33,331 nt of DNA from Candidatus Gastranaerophilales bacterium (GTDB taxonomy: Bacteria; Cyanobacteriota; Vampirovibrionia; Gastranaerophilales; Gastranaerophilaceae): assembly GCA_944324195.1 (NCBI GenBank), contig CALUVJ010000014.1:1-33331 (forward strand). Direction: 5' to 3'. The translations under genes were made by a program, and so were the position numbers. Under the pieces are notes generated by a model. It saw only the letters and a list, made by a program, of their open reading frames with translations. It searched no databases and was not told where the DNA came from. Each line of letters starts with the position of its first letter. Within the stretch, counting starts at the first letter, position 1. Of this stretch, positions 1 through 7,747 are shown one piece after another.

Positions 1-240
1 GGAATTTACCATGCTTGCAGCTCTCCCTCCCTGCATGAGGGAGGGTTGGGGTGGGTGATAGACAATAACTTAAAAAGCGCCCGGTGCAACCACCTTGTAG
101 TAAAGTCAGCAGAGGGTTACGGAGAAGAACAAAACAAACGTGGAGTGATAATCTATGTCACCCGACAAGTCAAAGTTAAAAAAGATTTTCTCGTAGTGAC
201 AGGAGTATTAGTCGTGAGGGGTGAAGGGTGAAGCGAAACA
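1..240. repeat. Dispersed-repeat remnants upstream of the response regulator
   Basis: This non-coding stretch is built from pieces that recur at 32180-33200. It has a CCCTCCCT/AGGGAGGG hairpin at 25-45 followed by a TTGGGGTGGGTGATA tail, a block with AACAAACGTGGA and TGTCACCCGACAAGTCAAAG near 130-176, and a degenerate right end of the GIY-YIG-associated repeat (AGATTTTCTCGTAGTGAC) at about 183-200. No convincing gene is present. Confidence 0.75.
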
Positions 241-279
241 AAAATAGTTTGTCGGTTATGCATACTCAACAATAACTGA

Positions 280-308
280 TTGAAAAATAGGATTTAGAAT
301 AGTATAAT
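280..308 (+). promoter_or_regulatory. Sigma-70-type promoter of the response regulator
   Basis: TTGAAA (280-285) and TATAAT (303-308) are separated by 17 nt, the ideal spacing for a housekeeping promoter. The predicted start is near 315, giving a leader of about 45 nt, and an AAGG ribosome-binding site lies at about 348-351 before the ATG at 360. Confidence 0.75.
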
Positions 309-359
309 AATCTTTATCAGGCAGCGTTACACAAGTATTCCCGGGAAATAAGGTAAAAA

Positions 360-1070
360 ATGGTTGAGAAAAAAAGAATATTAATAGTAGATGATGACCC
401 TGAAATTCGGGACTTATTGGAGTTTGATATATCATCAAGCGGTTATTTTGTTGATACTGCTTCAGATGGTATGGAAGGACTTAACAAAGCACTTAACAAC
501 AAGTATGATATAATTCTTTTGGATGTAATGATGCCAAAGATGAACGGTTTTGATGTTTGCAAAAATATTCGTCAGGCAAAAATAAACGTTCCGATATTGA
601 TGCTTACTGCCAAAGGTACAATTGGAGATAAAACCAGCGGATTTGACAGCGGTGCTGATGATTACTTGGTTAAGCCGTTTGATATTCAGGAAGTTCTTCT
701 GAGAATACGCGTTCTTTTGAGACGAAATCAACCGCAAGAAGAGAATTTGATGTCAAATGAAATTCTTGAAGCCGGTGAGATTGAAATCTTACCGGATACT
801 TTAGAGACCGTTGTTCTGAATAAAAAAATGAAACTTACACCTACTGAATTTGAGATTTTATACTGTTTAATGCAGCATTTCAATAAACCTGTAACTCTGG
901 CAACACTGCTTGAAGAAGTTTGGGGCTACAGCAGCGACGAGGATGTAAGGATGCTGAGAGTTCATGTCGGGGCTTTAAGAAATAAAATAGAACCTGACCC
1001 TAAAAAACCAAGATATTTGCACACCGTTACAAATGTCGGTTACAAATTAACCCCTTTTGGAGAAGTTTAA
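360..1070 (+). CDS. OmpR/PhoB-family response regulator, orphan
   Basis: This is a two-component response regulator of 236 aa, expected to be a cytoplasmic transcription factor. Residues 5-122 form a receiver domain with the acidic pocket (Asp11-Asp13), phospho-acceptor Asp55 in DVMMPKMNG, Thr83 and Lys105. Residues ~135-232 form a winged-helix DNA-binding domain with the LTPTEFEIL and VRMLRVHVGALRNKI stretches typical of OmpR/PhoB proteins. An AAGG ribosome-binding site and a strong promoter lie upstream. No histidine kinase is adjacent and the next genes run convergently, so the partner kinase must be elsewhere. It resembles cyanobacterial RpaB-like regulators in architecture, but I cannot assign an orthologue from sequence alone. 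Confidence 0.95.
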   Translation: MVEKKRILIVDDDPEIRDLLEFDISSSGYFVDTASDGMEGLNKALNNKYDIILLDVMMPKMNGFDVCKNIRQAKINVPILMLTAKGTIGDKTSGFDSGADDYLVKPFDIQEVLLRIRVLLRRNQPQEENLMSNEILEAGEIEILPDTLETVVLNKKMKLTPTEFEILYCLMQHFNKPVTLATLLEEVWGYSSDEDVRMLRVHVGALRNKIEPDPKKPRYLHTVTNVGYKLTPFGEV

Positions 1071-1586
1071 CTATTTAGGTTTTACTCTCGGACCGTTTAA
1101 GGAATGATAAAGATTCATAATTTCTGTATCATATTGTTTGCCTTTTATAAGTCCTTTAAAAACTTCTGCAACAAATTCTCTGCCGTCATTTTTGGCGATT
1201 GCACGTTTTGAAACTTCTTTTTCTATTTTTTCAATATTGGCATTTTCCCAGATTTTTTTGCATTCACTTACAGCCGGCATTTGCTGAAAATGCAGCCAGT
1301 GCCCGATTTCATGAAACAATGTGTCAAATTTTTCACTTTCCGGCTTTTTTAGATTGGCTTTGGAAATAAAGAGATACAATTTGTCAAAAATTTTTACACA
1401 ACTGGATTGTGTAATAAATTTGGGGCGGAATGCTATTTGCTCAGGCAGCTTTTCAACCCTTCCTTCAAGCAATTTAAGTCCTTCTTCCTGATATTTTCTG
1501 GTTTTTGTATTATTTTTGTTTAAATACAAAAGAGAATTGTAAACATATTTGTATTTTAACGCTACTAGTTTAGGGCTGATTTTCAT
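1071..1586 (-). CDS. Putative zinc metallopeptidase-like protein (HEIGH motif)
   Basis: The 171-aa protein has an HExxH zinc-binding motif (His92-Glu93-Ile-Gly-His96) in a helix followed by WLHF. An acidic GREFVAEVF helix (Glu137, Glu141) downstream could supply the third zinc ligand, as in gluzincins. No signal peptide is obvious. Its ATG overlaps the TGA of the upstream acyltransferase-like gene by 4 nt (ATGA), so the two are probably translationally coupled. The natural substrate is unknown and I do not recognise the family. Peptidase activity is an inference from the motif only. Confidence 0.7.
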   Translation of the reverse strand: MKISPKLVALKYKYVYNSLLYLNKNNTKTRKYQEEGLKLLEGRVEKLPEQIAFRPKFITQSSCVKIFDKLYLFISKANLKKPESEKFDTLFHEIGHWLHFQQMPAVSECKKIWENANIEKIEKEVSKRAIAKNDGREFVAEVFKGLIKGKQYDTEIMNLYHSLNGPRVKPK

Positions 1587-2536
1587 AGTTTAAAAATCTC
1601 CCCTTTGCTGTGTTTTAAATCAAATTTTGCTTCCTTGCCGCAGCATTCCATATTTTTCATTAAAATTCCGGAAATAAACGGTACAATTCTATTTACGCCG
1701 ATATTTTCCCCGTTTTCAGTAATAGCAATTTGGTCATTATTACCATAAAATTCTGATAATTTTTTGTCAAAATATTTTGAATCCGCATTCCCTCTTGTTG
1801 CATAATACTGCCCGTTTGTTTTGGAAAACACAATTTCGTTTCCCATATGTATGGCACTTTCTCTTTTGTTATGTGCAAACCCGAGCGGAATGACTTTCAT
1901 ATGCTCCTTTTCTTCCAATATTCTTTTTATAATAGCGGAAACTCCCGGTTGGAATTTGAATTTAAGCGGCAAAAATACCAGTGATGCAAGTGCACCTTCA
2001 GGAAAAATAAATAAATTAATTTTGCCGTCAATTAATTCCTGTGTAAGTTTTTTTATAACAACGGCATTCTCATTTTTTTTGCCTTTATCGCCAATGCCGG
2101 CATTTATCGGAACGGCACCCATCCATTTTAATTCTTCCCCGTTGTCTTTTGTTCTTTGAATCACACCGCTATTGGCCAAAATCCTGCTTCTGGGGCAGAT
2201 GTCGCCTTTGGATTGATAGAGATATTCTCTGTACAGGAGAGTATTAAAAAATTTTGCGGCATTAATGTCTTTTACCTGATCGCTCGTATGATTCATAATA
2301 AAAATATGCGGTTCATTGGAGCGTACAATGTTTTGGAGCTTTCCGGATTCCACGTTAATTTCTACCACTTGATTACAAACTTTTTTAACTTTTTGATAAA
2401 TGTATTTAATATACTCGGCAGAATCAACGCTAAGCTTTTTATAAGCCGGCGTTTGACCAGACAAAAGGGCGGAACTCTTAAAGTTCAGCCCTCTCGCATA
2501 ATTTTTATTTTCAGTAACAGAAACCGGTAAAATCAT
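1583..2536 (-). CDS. Atypical PlsC/LPLAT-like acyltransferase
   Basis: This protein of about 317 aa looks like the glycerolipid acyltransferase (LPLAT) superfamily. It has an H-box-like NHTSDQ around residue 82, a VPINAG stretch and a clear FPEGA substrate-binding motif near residue 180. The H-box does not follow the usual His-x4-Asp spacing (the nearest Asp is His-x2-Asp or His-x6-Asp), so catalysis is uncertain. An in-frame TTG start at 2548 overlaps the upstream stop; I prefer the ATG at 2536. The N-terminus has the GLNFKSS type of short Phe motif seen in neighbouring small proteins. It is followed by, and overlaps, the HEIGH-protein gene. Confidence 0.65.
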   Translation of the reverse strand: MILPVSVTENKNYARGLNFKSSALLSGQTPAYKKLSVDSAEYIKYIYQKVKKVCNQVVEINVESGKLQNIVRSNEPHIFIMNHTSDQVKDINAAKFFNTLLYREYLYQSKGDICPRSRILANSGVIQRTKDNGEELKWMGAVPINAGIGDKGKKNENAVVIKKLTQELIDGKINLFIFPEGALASLVFLPLKFKFQPGVSAIIKRILEEKEHMKVIPLGFAHNKRESAIHMGNEIVFSKTNGQYYATRGNADSKYFDKKLSEFYGNNDQIAITENGENIGVNRIVPFISGILMKNMECCGKEAKFDLKHSKGEIFKL

Positions 2537-2541
2537 CTTAA

Positions 2542-2802
2542 TTAGCAATCACAACCGGAATCTTCACGTTGTTCTTTTGGAGTTCCAAGCGCAGCATCAC
2601 AGCAAGGATCAACCGGATTCCAACCTTCGTCATTACCGATAAGAAGTTCATTGTCAACTGATTTATCAGGTTTTGAAATTCCTTTTACAAAAGTATCTGC
2701 AGCCAGACCTGCTCCTGCTGCCGCCATAAAACCTGCTGCGGCTTTCTTAATAACTTGCTGCTTGTTACCGAATGTTGTTACACCAATAGCGTTAATTTTC
2801 AT
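2542..2802 (-). CDS. Small protein with Ala-rich helix and Cys-rich tail
   Basis: I do not recognise this 86-aa protein. It begins MKINAIGVTTFGNKQQ, continues with an Ala/Gly-rich, weakly hydrophobic segment (about residues 20-38), and ends in a cysteine-rich acidic tail (CCDAALG...DSGCDC). The ATG at 2802 is preferred over the upstream ATG at 2826 because a purine-rich AGGAAAAAGGGAAAG ribosome-binding site sits just before it. It is close to the genes on either side and shares the short Phe-Gly N-terminal motif with the protein upstream (2827-3042). The paired Cys residues could bind metal or form disulfides; this is speculative. Confidence 0.6.
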   Translation of the reverse strand: MKINAIGVTTFGNKQQVIKKAAAGFMAAAGAGLAADTFVKGISKPDKSVDNELLIGNDEGWNPVDPCCDAALGTPKEQREDSGCDC

Positions 2803-2826
2803 CTTTCCCTTTTTCCTTTCTTCCAT

Positions 2827-3042
2827 TTAGGATGGTAGTTTTATACTTTTCCTTACCTTTGTAACCTTTGATAATATTGCAGAAAAAAATATCGGTACTA
2901 TGAATATACGTCGTGCTGCAGTATATGTTTTGCGGCAGAATGTTCTTCCTTTTTGCGGCAAGCTTTGTTTTCTTTCCGGTATATTGTTGTCAAATTGAAT
3001 TTTGGCACCAAAATTAATTGTATTTATACTGCAAATATTCAT
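2827..3042 (-). CDS. Small basic protein with INFGAK N-terminus, unknown
   Basis: This 71-aa unknown begins MNICSINTINFGAKIQF, is rich in Lys/Arg in the middle, has a short hydrophobic segment (IFIVPIFFSAIL, about residues 47-58), and ends with a basic tail. It ends directly before the next gene's reading frame. No strong ribosome-binding site is seen, so expression is uncertain. Its support comes mainly from the N-terminal motif it shares with neighbouring proteins and from its position in a minus-strand cluster. Confidence 0.4.
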   Translation of the reverse strand: MNICSINTINFGAKIQFDNNIPERKQSLPQKGRTFCRKTYTAARRIFIVPIFFSAILSKVTKVRKSIKLPS

Positions 3043-3118
3043 ATCTTAAGCATGATTTTAGCATATGTTTTGCATTGTGCAACAAAAGTATATACGATTT
3101 TTAGAAAAATTTACATAA

Positions 3119-3907
3119 TTAATTATTCAATTTATCCAGAATTTTTTGTGTAGTCAGAGTTCCGCAGAATAATGAAAGAAAAATAATCGGAACTCGGAGT
3201 TTGGCTTTCAAATGTTTGGTAAGTGTACTTGATGCGGACAGAAATATCAAAGGCACCAGTGTGTCATTAACAAGATACTCTGTTGTATTTTGTAATTTTT
3301 TATCAAGTTCTTTATGCTGAGCAATGTTTATTGCGTCTGCACCAATTGTTCCCGATGTCAGAATTTTAATTTTCGGTAAATCCGAAACACTTGTATATAG
3401 GACATTTCTTGTGTTTTCATCCGTAAATTTTGCAAGATTATCTTCAATGTATGTTGAAATTTTATCTTTTTCCGGCTCATAAGGTATGTGTTTAGGTTGT
3501 TCAAAGGAAGTTTTTGAGAGCAAATAATCCGCACTTAGTGCCCCGATAATACCGGCTGCAGTTGACATAAATCCGGCTGATAATTCCCGAACTATTTCTG
3601 TTGTATATTGCAAAGATGTTTTTATGCCGTTTTTTATGCCGGAAATATTAACTTTTTTTGAAATGTCGTTGATTGCTCTGTTATATATTTTTGACTTCAT
3701 AATTTTATTAGAAGCAGCTTGATTGACAAACATACCTAATGCGGCTCCTGACAAAATTACACAGTCTTTTACCAAAAAACGATCTTTATATTCCGGACTT
3801 GCCGTTTTATAATCTTTGTAAGTTTTATAACAGCCGCTTGCTATAAAAATCCCGGCTGAAAGTGTTGAAGATTCAAGAATTTTATTTATTGAAACAGGTG
3901 TTTTCAT
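3119..3907 (-). CDS. Hypothetical protein with several weakly hydrophobic helices
   Basis: This 262-aa unknown has about four to five Ala/Gly/Ser-rich hydrophobic helices (roughly residues 14-27, 47-64, 110-130, 212-228 and 236-252), separated by charged regions. It may be membrane-associated. There is no cleavable signal peptide and no catalytic motif I recognise. It is divergent from the ABC permease gene at 3953, with only 45 bp between the two starts, so their promoters overlap or sit back to back. Its family and function remain unidentified. Confidence 0.65.
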   Translation of the reverse strand: MKTPVSINKILESSTLSAGIFIASGCYKTYKDYKTASPEYKDRFLVKDCVILSGAALGMFVNQAASNKIMKSKIYNRAINDISKKVNISGIKNGIKTSLQYTTEIVRELSAGFMSTAAGIIGALSADYLLSKTSFEQPKHIPYEPEKDKISTYIEDNLAKFTDENTRNVLYTSVSDLPKIKILTSGTIGADAINIAQHKELDKKLQNTTEYLVNDTLVPLIFLSASSTLTKHLKAKLRVPIIFLSLFCGTLTTQKILDKLNN

Positions 3908-3952
3908 ATTAAATATCTAAGCATAAAAACAGGTTTATACTAAAATAAAAGT

Positions 3953-4759
3953 ATGAAAAAATTTTTTTTGCATGCCATTTTAATACTTATCGGATTATCT
4001 ATGGTTATTCCGTTTTTTGCCATGTTTTTAATTTCATTAAGCGGAAATGAAAATATTTTTACCGATTATAAAAATATCAATCTTTCTTTAATTGCATACA
4101 AAAACGTATTTTCATCTATTCCTGTATTGAGATATTTTTTAAATAGTCTTATAGCGGCTCTTATAACAACTATTTTTCAGGTAATAATTTCTTCTCTTGC
4201 CGGCTACGGTTTTGCGAGATTGGAATTTAAAGGCCGGGATTTTTTGTTTTTTATAATTGTACTAACGATGATGGTTCCTCCTCAGGTCAATATAGTGCCG
4301 TTATTCTTTATTATGAGTAAACTCGGATGGATAAATACTTATCAGGCATTAATAGTACCGGGAATTTTCGGCGGTTTTGGCGTATTTATGATGAGACAAT
4401 ATTTTTTAGAATTTTCAAAGGATTTGGAGGAAGCTTCCAGGCTGGATGGGTGTAATAGTTTTCAGACATTTTGTAAAATTGCACTTCCTTGTGCTTTGCC
4501 TGCAATTGCAACTTTAAGTATTTTTACTTTTGTAACAACATGGAACAGTTTTATGTGGCCGCTTATTGTTACCAATACCGAAAGTATGAGAACTTTAGCA
4601 GTCGGACTGACAATTTTCAAAAGTTCTTTCCGAGAAATTACACTTTGGGGAGAATTGATGGCCTGTTCTTGTATTTGTGCAATTCCGGTTATTTTAGTTT
4701 TTCTCTTCGGGAAAAAATATCTTATAGATAATCCGACGGAAGGTGCCGTAAAAGAGTAA
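3953..4759 (+). CDS. ABC transporter permease, MalG/UgpE (carbohydrate) type
   Basis: This is a 268-aa inner-membrane permease of the binding-protein-dependent sugar uptake family (MalG/LacG/UgpE type). It shows six hydrophobic segments starting at residues ~7, ~64, ~100, ~133, ~180 and ~236. The cytoplasmic EAA loop that docks on the ATPase is clear (EEASRLDGCNSFQTF, then KIALP, about residues 160-182). Usually a partner permease (MalF/UgpA), a solute-binding protein and an ATPase are adjacent; none is here, so this is an orphan. A TATACT -10 box lies 11 nt before the ATG, leaving an almost leaderless mRNA. The substrate is unknown; a sugar or glycerol-phosphate is the family norm. Confidence 0.9.
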   Translation: MKKFFLHAILILIGLSMVIPFFAMFLISLSGNENIFTDYKNINLSLIAYKNVFSSIPVLRYFLNSLIAALITTIFQVIISSLAGYGFARLEFKGRDFLFFIIVLTMMVPPQVNIVPLFFIMSKLGWINTYQALIVPGIFGGFGVFMMRQYFLEFSKDLEEASRLDGCNSFQTFCKIALPCALPAIATLSIFTFVTTWNSFMWPLIVTNTESMRTLAVGLTIFKSSFREITLWGELMACSCICAIPVILVFLFGKKYLIDNPTEGAVKE

Positions 4760-4800
4760 TAATTTTAAAACTTAAACATGACTTTTCGGAAACCCCCATT

Positions 4801-4834
4801 ATATAAATATCATACATATGAATGATATTTATAT
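4801..4834. promoter_or_regulatory. 13-bp perfect inverted repeat upstream of the TPR gene
   Basis: ATATAAATATCAT (4801-4813) is matched exactly by its reverse complement at 4822-4834, around an 8-nt spacer. It lies 40 bp after the permease stop and 59 bp before the TPR gene start. It has no G/C-rich stem or U-tract typical of a terminator, so an operator or a promoter-proximal structure is more likely. Confidence 0.5.
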
Positions 4835-4892
4835 GAAAATGTCAAGAATACCTGATAATATCCGATAATCATAAAAGGAAGGACGGTTGATA

Positions 4893-6590
4893 TTGTTTAA
4901 TACAATGAATACAGTACGCCCTCGCCCTTATCCACAGAGGGAGACCGGCAATTATAATGCAGCAGGGAAAGAAAGCACCGACAAGGATGGACATAATGGC
5001 GGTGCGCAGGATCAGCATCAGCAAAATCAGCGTACAGTAGCTCGCGGCCGTGCTGAAGATATGCAGCAGAGTCAAAGTGTACCGCCCCGTGCAGCGGTAT
5101 ATTCTTCCGCAAGTAATGCTTATCCTTCCGGATACCCGCAAAGACAGACATATCAGGTTCAGACTCCTCCTCCGATTCGCTATAGCCCGCATCAAATAAA
5201 TCCGATGCAATATCAAGCTGCACAAGCAGGCTATCAGCCTATAGGCAATCAAGTTTCCGGGCCTGCGCCGATGCCGGCACAGCAGCCGCAGCAGCCGCTG
5301 AGAAGTAATAAGGTTAATATAGCCCAAATACTTAAAGATTTTCGTAATACTATCAAAGCAATAGCAACACCGCCGGAAATAGAAGAACAAGTCAACCATT
5401 ATTTACAAATAGTTGAACAACAGGTGCGGGAAGCTAATCCGCAGGTTAATCTTATACAGAGTAACCTTAAAATTGCTGCTTCAATGCTGGACAGATATAT
5501 ATCAGATACATTGAATAAAGATTCAAAAGTTGTCCAAAATTGGCTTGATGCATTATTTTTACAAAAAATAAATTACAGTTATGATGAGTCAGAAGTTAAT
5601 CCGAATTTTTTGGTAAAATTCCCAGAAAACAGAAAAGAAGAAGCTAAGCCGGCTGCACAGCCGAAAGAGGAAGTAAAACCGGTACAAGAGGAAATTCCGG
5701 CTGAAAAAACTTTATCATACGAAGAAAATAATGCTGAAGTTGTAGAAATACAGCCGGAAGAATTAACACTTGAAGAAGAGTTTATTCAGGCTCGTCAAAC
5801 CATTTCGAAAAAACCTAATATAACAATTATTCCGCAGGATACAAAGTTAAAATCCTTGTTTGTGGAGGCTAAAAAACAAGCATTTTCCAACAATCCGCAA
5901 AGGGCAATGCAAATGTTTAAAGAAGCGTTCAATCGCGCGCAAGAACTTAAGGATAATGAAACTCAGTCAAGGATTTGTCTGGAAATCGGAAAGATTTATG
6001 ACGATAATGACCACTTTGTCCAAGCTCTAAACAGTTATAACAAATCATTACAATATACAACCGATGTTAATGTTAAATCAAGAGCACATTTTTCTATGGC
6101 TCAAATTTATGATGATATTAATGAAGTAGTGCCGGCCTTAAATCACTATATGACATCTATTTCATACGCCGGAAAATCAGATGATTTAATAGGACAATCA
6201 GATTCTCTTACAAGAATGGCCAATATATTTACTGACAGATATGATGAAGGCGCTTTTGATTATTACGATGTAGCGAGAAAACTGATTGAGCAAACCGCGG
6301 ATAATTCTATGAAAGGTTATGTTCTCAGTAATACTGCCGATGCTTTTGTTCAGTTCAGAAAAAATGATAAAGCTTTAAAATATTATGCAGAAGCGGTTAA
6401 AAATTACGAACTTTCAAATTCAAAAGAAGAAATAGCCAGGAATTATAAAGCTGCGGCAGAAATCATGATTGAATTTAAGAGTCCGAATAAGGCTAAATCT
6501 CTTTTAAAGAAAGCGCTTGTTAATGCGGTTAAAACGACAAACGAAGATTTGATTTCTGAAATAAATACTTTATTAGCTTCTGTTGAATAG
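4893..6590 (+). CDS. Large TPR-repeat protein with Pro/Gln-rich N-terminus
   Basis: This protein of about 565 aa has two halves. Residues 1-~140 are low-complexity, rich in Pro, Gln, Ser and Tyr, and likely disordered. After a helical segment (~140-225) and a Glu/Pro-rich linker (~245-310), residues ~320-560 contain about six tetratricopeptide-type helix pairs (for example RICLEIGKIYDDNDHFVQAL, then NSYNKSL). TPRs normally scaffold protein-protein contacts. A strong GGAAGGA ribosome-binding site at 4877-4883 points to a non-ATG start: TTG at 4893 has the better spacing, TTG at 4887 is closer, and ATG at 4905 is too far. No signal peptide is seen. The partner is unknown. Confidence 0.85.
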   Translation: MFNTMNTVRPRPYPQRETGNYNAAGKESTDKDGHNGGAQDQHQQNQRTVARGRAEDMQQSQSVPPRAAVYSSASNAYPSGYPQRQTYQVQTPPPIRYSPHQINPMQYQAAQAGYQPIGNQVSGPAPMPAQQPQQPLRSNKVNIAQILKDFRNTIKAIATPPEIEEQVNHYLQIVEQQVREANPQVNLIQSNLKIAASMLDRYISDTLNKDSKVVQNWLDALFLQKINYSYDESEVNPNFLVKFPENRKEEAKPAAQPKEEVKPVQEEIPAEKTLSYEENNAEVVEIQPEELTLEEEFIQARQTISKKPNITIIPQDTKLKSLFVEAKKQAFSNNPQRAMQMFKEAFNRAQELKDNETQSRICLEIGKIYDDNDHFVQALNSYNKSLQYTTDVNVKSRAHFSMAQIYDDINEVVPALNHYMTSISYAGKSDDLIGQSDSLTRMANIFTDRYDEGAFDYYDVARKLIEQTADNSMKGYVLSNTADAFVQFRKNDKALKYYAEAVKNYELSNSKEEIARNYKAAAEIMIEFKSPNKAKSLLKKALVNAVKTTNEDLISEINTLLASVE

Positions 6591-6599
6591 TTAATATGA

Positions 6600-6959
6600 T
6601 TAAATGTTAATAAACCTCAGAAATTCTTTCCAGAATCCTTTTGACGTACTTTCCCATTTGTGCGCAATACCTTTATAATAAGGTTCATAATCAGCTATTA
6701 TATTTCTTGGCAAACTTTTACCCTGCGAAAGTGTTTCTGCAATAAATTCAAGGTAGTCATCCTGCTCTTCTCTGTATTCGTAACTTTTATACCTTAAATC
6801 TTCATCAGCTTCAAGATGAATAAGAGCGTGATAGGCGCATTCAATACTTTTGTCGGAACTTTCAGGAAAAAGCATAATAGCTTCTCTTACTTTTTTTCTT
6901 TCGGTAAGTACGGCATAAATAAGTCGTCCGACATATTTTCTGTTTTTTATATCATCCAT
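6600..6959 (-). CDS. Hypothetical acidic helical protein
   Basis: This 119-aa cytoplasmic-looking protein is rich in Glu, Asp, Tyr and Lys and probably mostly helical, with a conserved-looking core CAYHALIHLEADEDLRYKSY. I do not recognise the family. Its ATG lies 7 bp downstream of the stop of the lipoprotein gene on the same strand, so the pair is likely one transcript. No good ribosome-binding site is visible, suggesting translational coupling. It ends 9 bp from the convergent TPR gene. Confidence 0.7.
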   Translation of the reverse strand: MDDIKNRKYVGRLIYAVLTERKKVREAIMLFPESSDKSIECAYHALIHLEADEDLRYKSYEYREEQDDYLEFIAETLSQGKSLPRNIIADYEPYYKGIAHKWESTSKGFWKEFLRFINI

Positions 6960-6966
6960 AATTTTA

Positions 6967-7212
6967 TTAATAAGGATCTTCTATTTTAATGTCAAAATTT
7001 AAAGCTTTTGGCCCAAAATAAGCATCATATCTTTGTTTTGGCCCTTCTGACAAGTCAATAACACCTTTATTTGCGCTGCTTTCAGGTTCGACATATTGTG
7101 CGAAACGCCTTTTTGATTTAATTATTGAGCCTGATTGTTTCTGGATACTACAAGCAGAAGTAATGATTGCAGTAATAGAAACACACAAAATAAGAGTGCA
7201 GAATTTTTTCAT
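6967..7212 (-). CDS. Small predicted lipoprotein
   Basis: This 81-aa protein has a lipoprotein signal: MKKFCTLILCVSITAIITSAC, with a hydrophobic core and a lipobox (TSAC) whose Cys21 would be lipidated. The mature part is short and basic, then acidic, ending KIEDPY. The ATG at 7212 is chosen over an upstream ATG (7227) because GAGAGG lies 7 nt before it and because the signal peptide then starts with the usual MKK. It is followed by the 119-aa unknown gene in an apparent two-gene operon. It is likely membrane-anchored; its function is unknown. Confidence 0.8.
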   Translation of the reverse strand: MKKFCTLILCVSITAIITSACSIQKQSGSIIKSKRRFAQYVEPESSANKGVIDLSEGPKQRYDAYFGPKALNFDIKIEDPY

Positions 7213-7317
7213 ACTTAGACCTCTCATTAAACTTATTATAACATATTAAATTTTGGATTTCAGTACTCCGGATGTATTATTAATTCTTATTCCTCTGGTA
7301 ATTTTTCAAAAATAGTT

Positions 7318-7323
7318 TATAAT
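7318..7323 (+). promoter_or_regulatory. -10 box (TATAAT) upstream of the small acidic protein gene
   Basis: The TTTATAATAAACATG context is repeated almost exactly upstream of grcA (30251-30263). With a start site near 7330, an in-frame ATG at 7328 would lie at or before +1, so the ATG at 7355 is the more plausible translation start. No clear -35 box is visible. Confidence 0.5.
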
Positions 7324-7354
7324 AAACATGCAATGTATAATTTTGGACAGAATT

Positions 7355-7615
7355 ATGTCTTTCGATTTTAGTAATATCAACCCTATTAATAAAGCGCAAT
7401 CTGCATATAAGGACGGCAGCGGTATGGGCGGCGGCGGTATGTATTTTCGTCAGGGAAAAAGACGTAAGGGCGAAGAAGATGAAGATATGTTTGAACGCAG
7501 TGAAGAAAAAGACCCTAATGAAATAGATTTTGAAACGGAATTAAAAGAAGAAGATATTCCAAAAGATAATTTGGTGAATAAATTTGTAAACTGGTTCCGA
7601 ATCAGAAAACATTAA
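7355..7615 (+). CDS. Small Gly-rich, acidic protein, unknown
   Basis: This 86-aa unknown begins MSFDFSNINPINKAQSAY. It has a Gly-rich patch (GSGMGGGGMY, about residues 22-31), a Lys/Arg patch, a long Glu/Asp-rich middle and a basic C-terminus (FVNWFRIRKH). Much of it is probably disordered. The start at 7355 is preferred over an ATG at 7328 because a TATAAT box at 7318-7323 would place the transcript start at about 7330. A GGA is 7 nt before the chosen ATG. No family is recognised. Confidence 0.6.
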   Translation: MSFDFSNINPINKAQSAYKDGSGMGGGGMYFRQGKRRKGEEDEDMFERSEEKDPNEIDFETELKEEDIPKDNLVNKFVNWFRIRKH

Positions 7616-7685
7616 TTTTGTCATATATTAATATGATTTTCACTTATATTTGTACTCTATATAGCCGATTTTGTTCCGAATTTTG

Positions 7686-7713
7686 TTGAACTTTGTATTC
7701 AAATTGGTACAAT
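7686..7713 (+). promoter_or_regulatory. Promoter of the fimbrial locus
   Basis: TTGAAC (7686-7691) and TACAAT (7708-7713) are spaced by 16 nt, with a predicted start near 7720. An AGGG ribosome-binding site follows about 9 nt before the ATG at 7748. This is the only clear sigma-70-like promoter seen at the head of the fimbrial gene set. Confidence 0.55.
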
Positions 7714-7747
7714 CGTAGTAATGGTGTCATAATCAGGGTATTTTTTC

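Noticed and set aside
4869-5399. Minus-strand ORF of 176 aa opposite the TPR gene's N-terminus
   Set aside because: It mirrors the low-complexity Pro/Gln-rich coding region; the peptide is rich in Arg/Cys/Leu and resembles no family.
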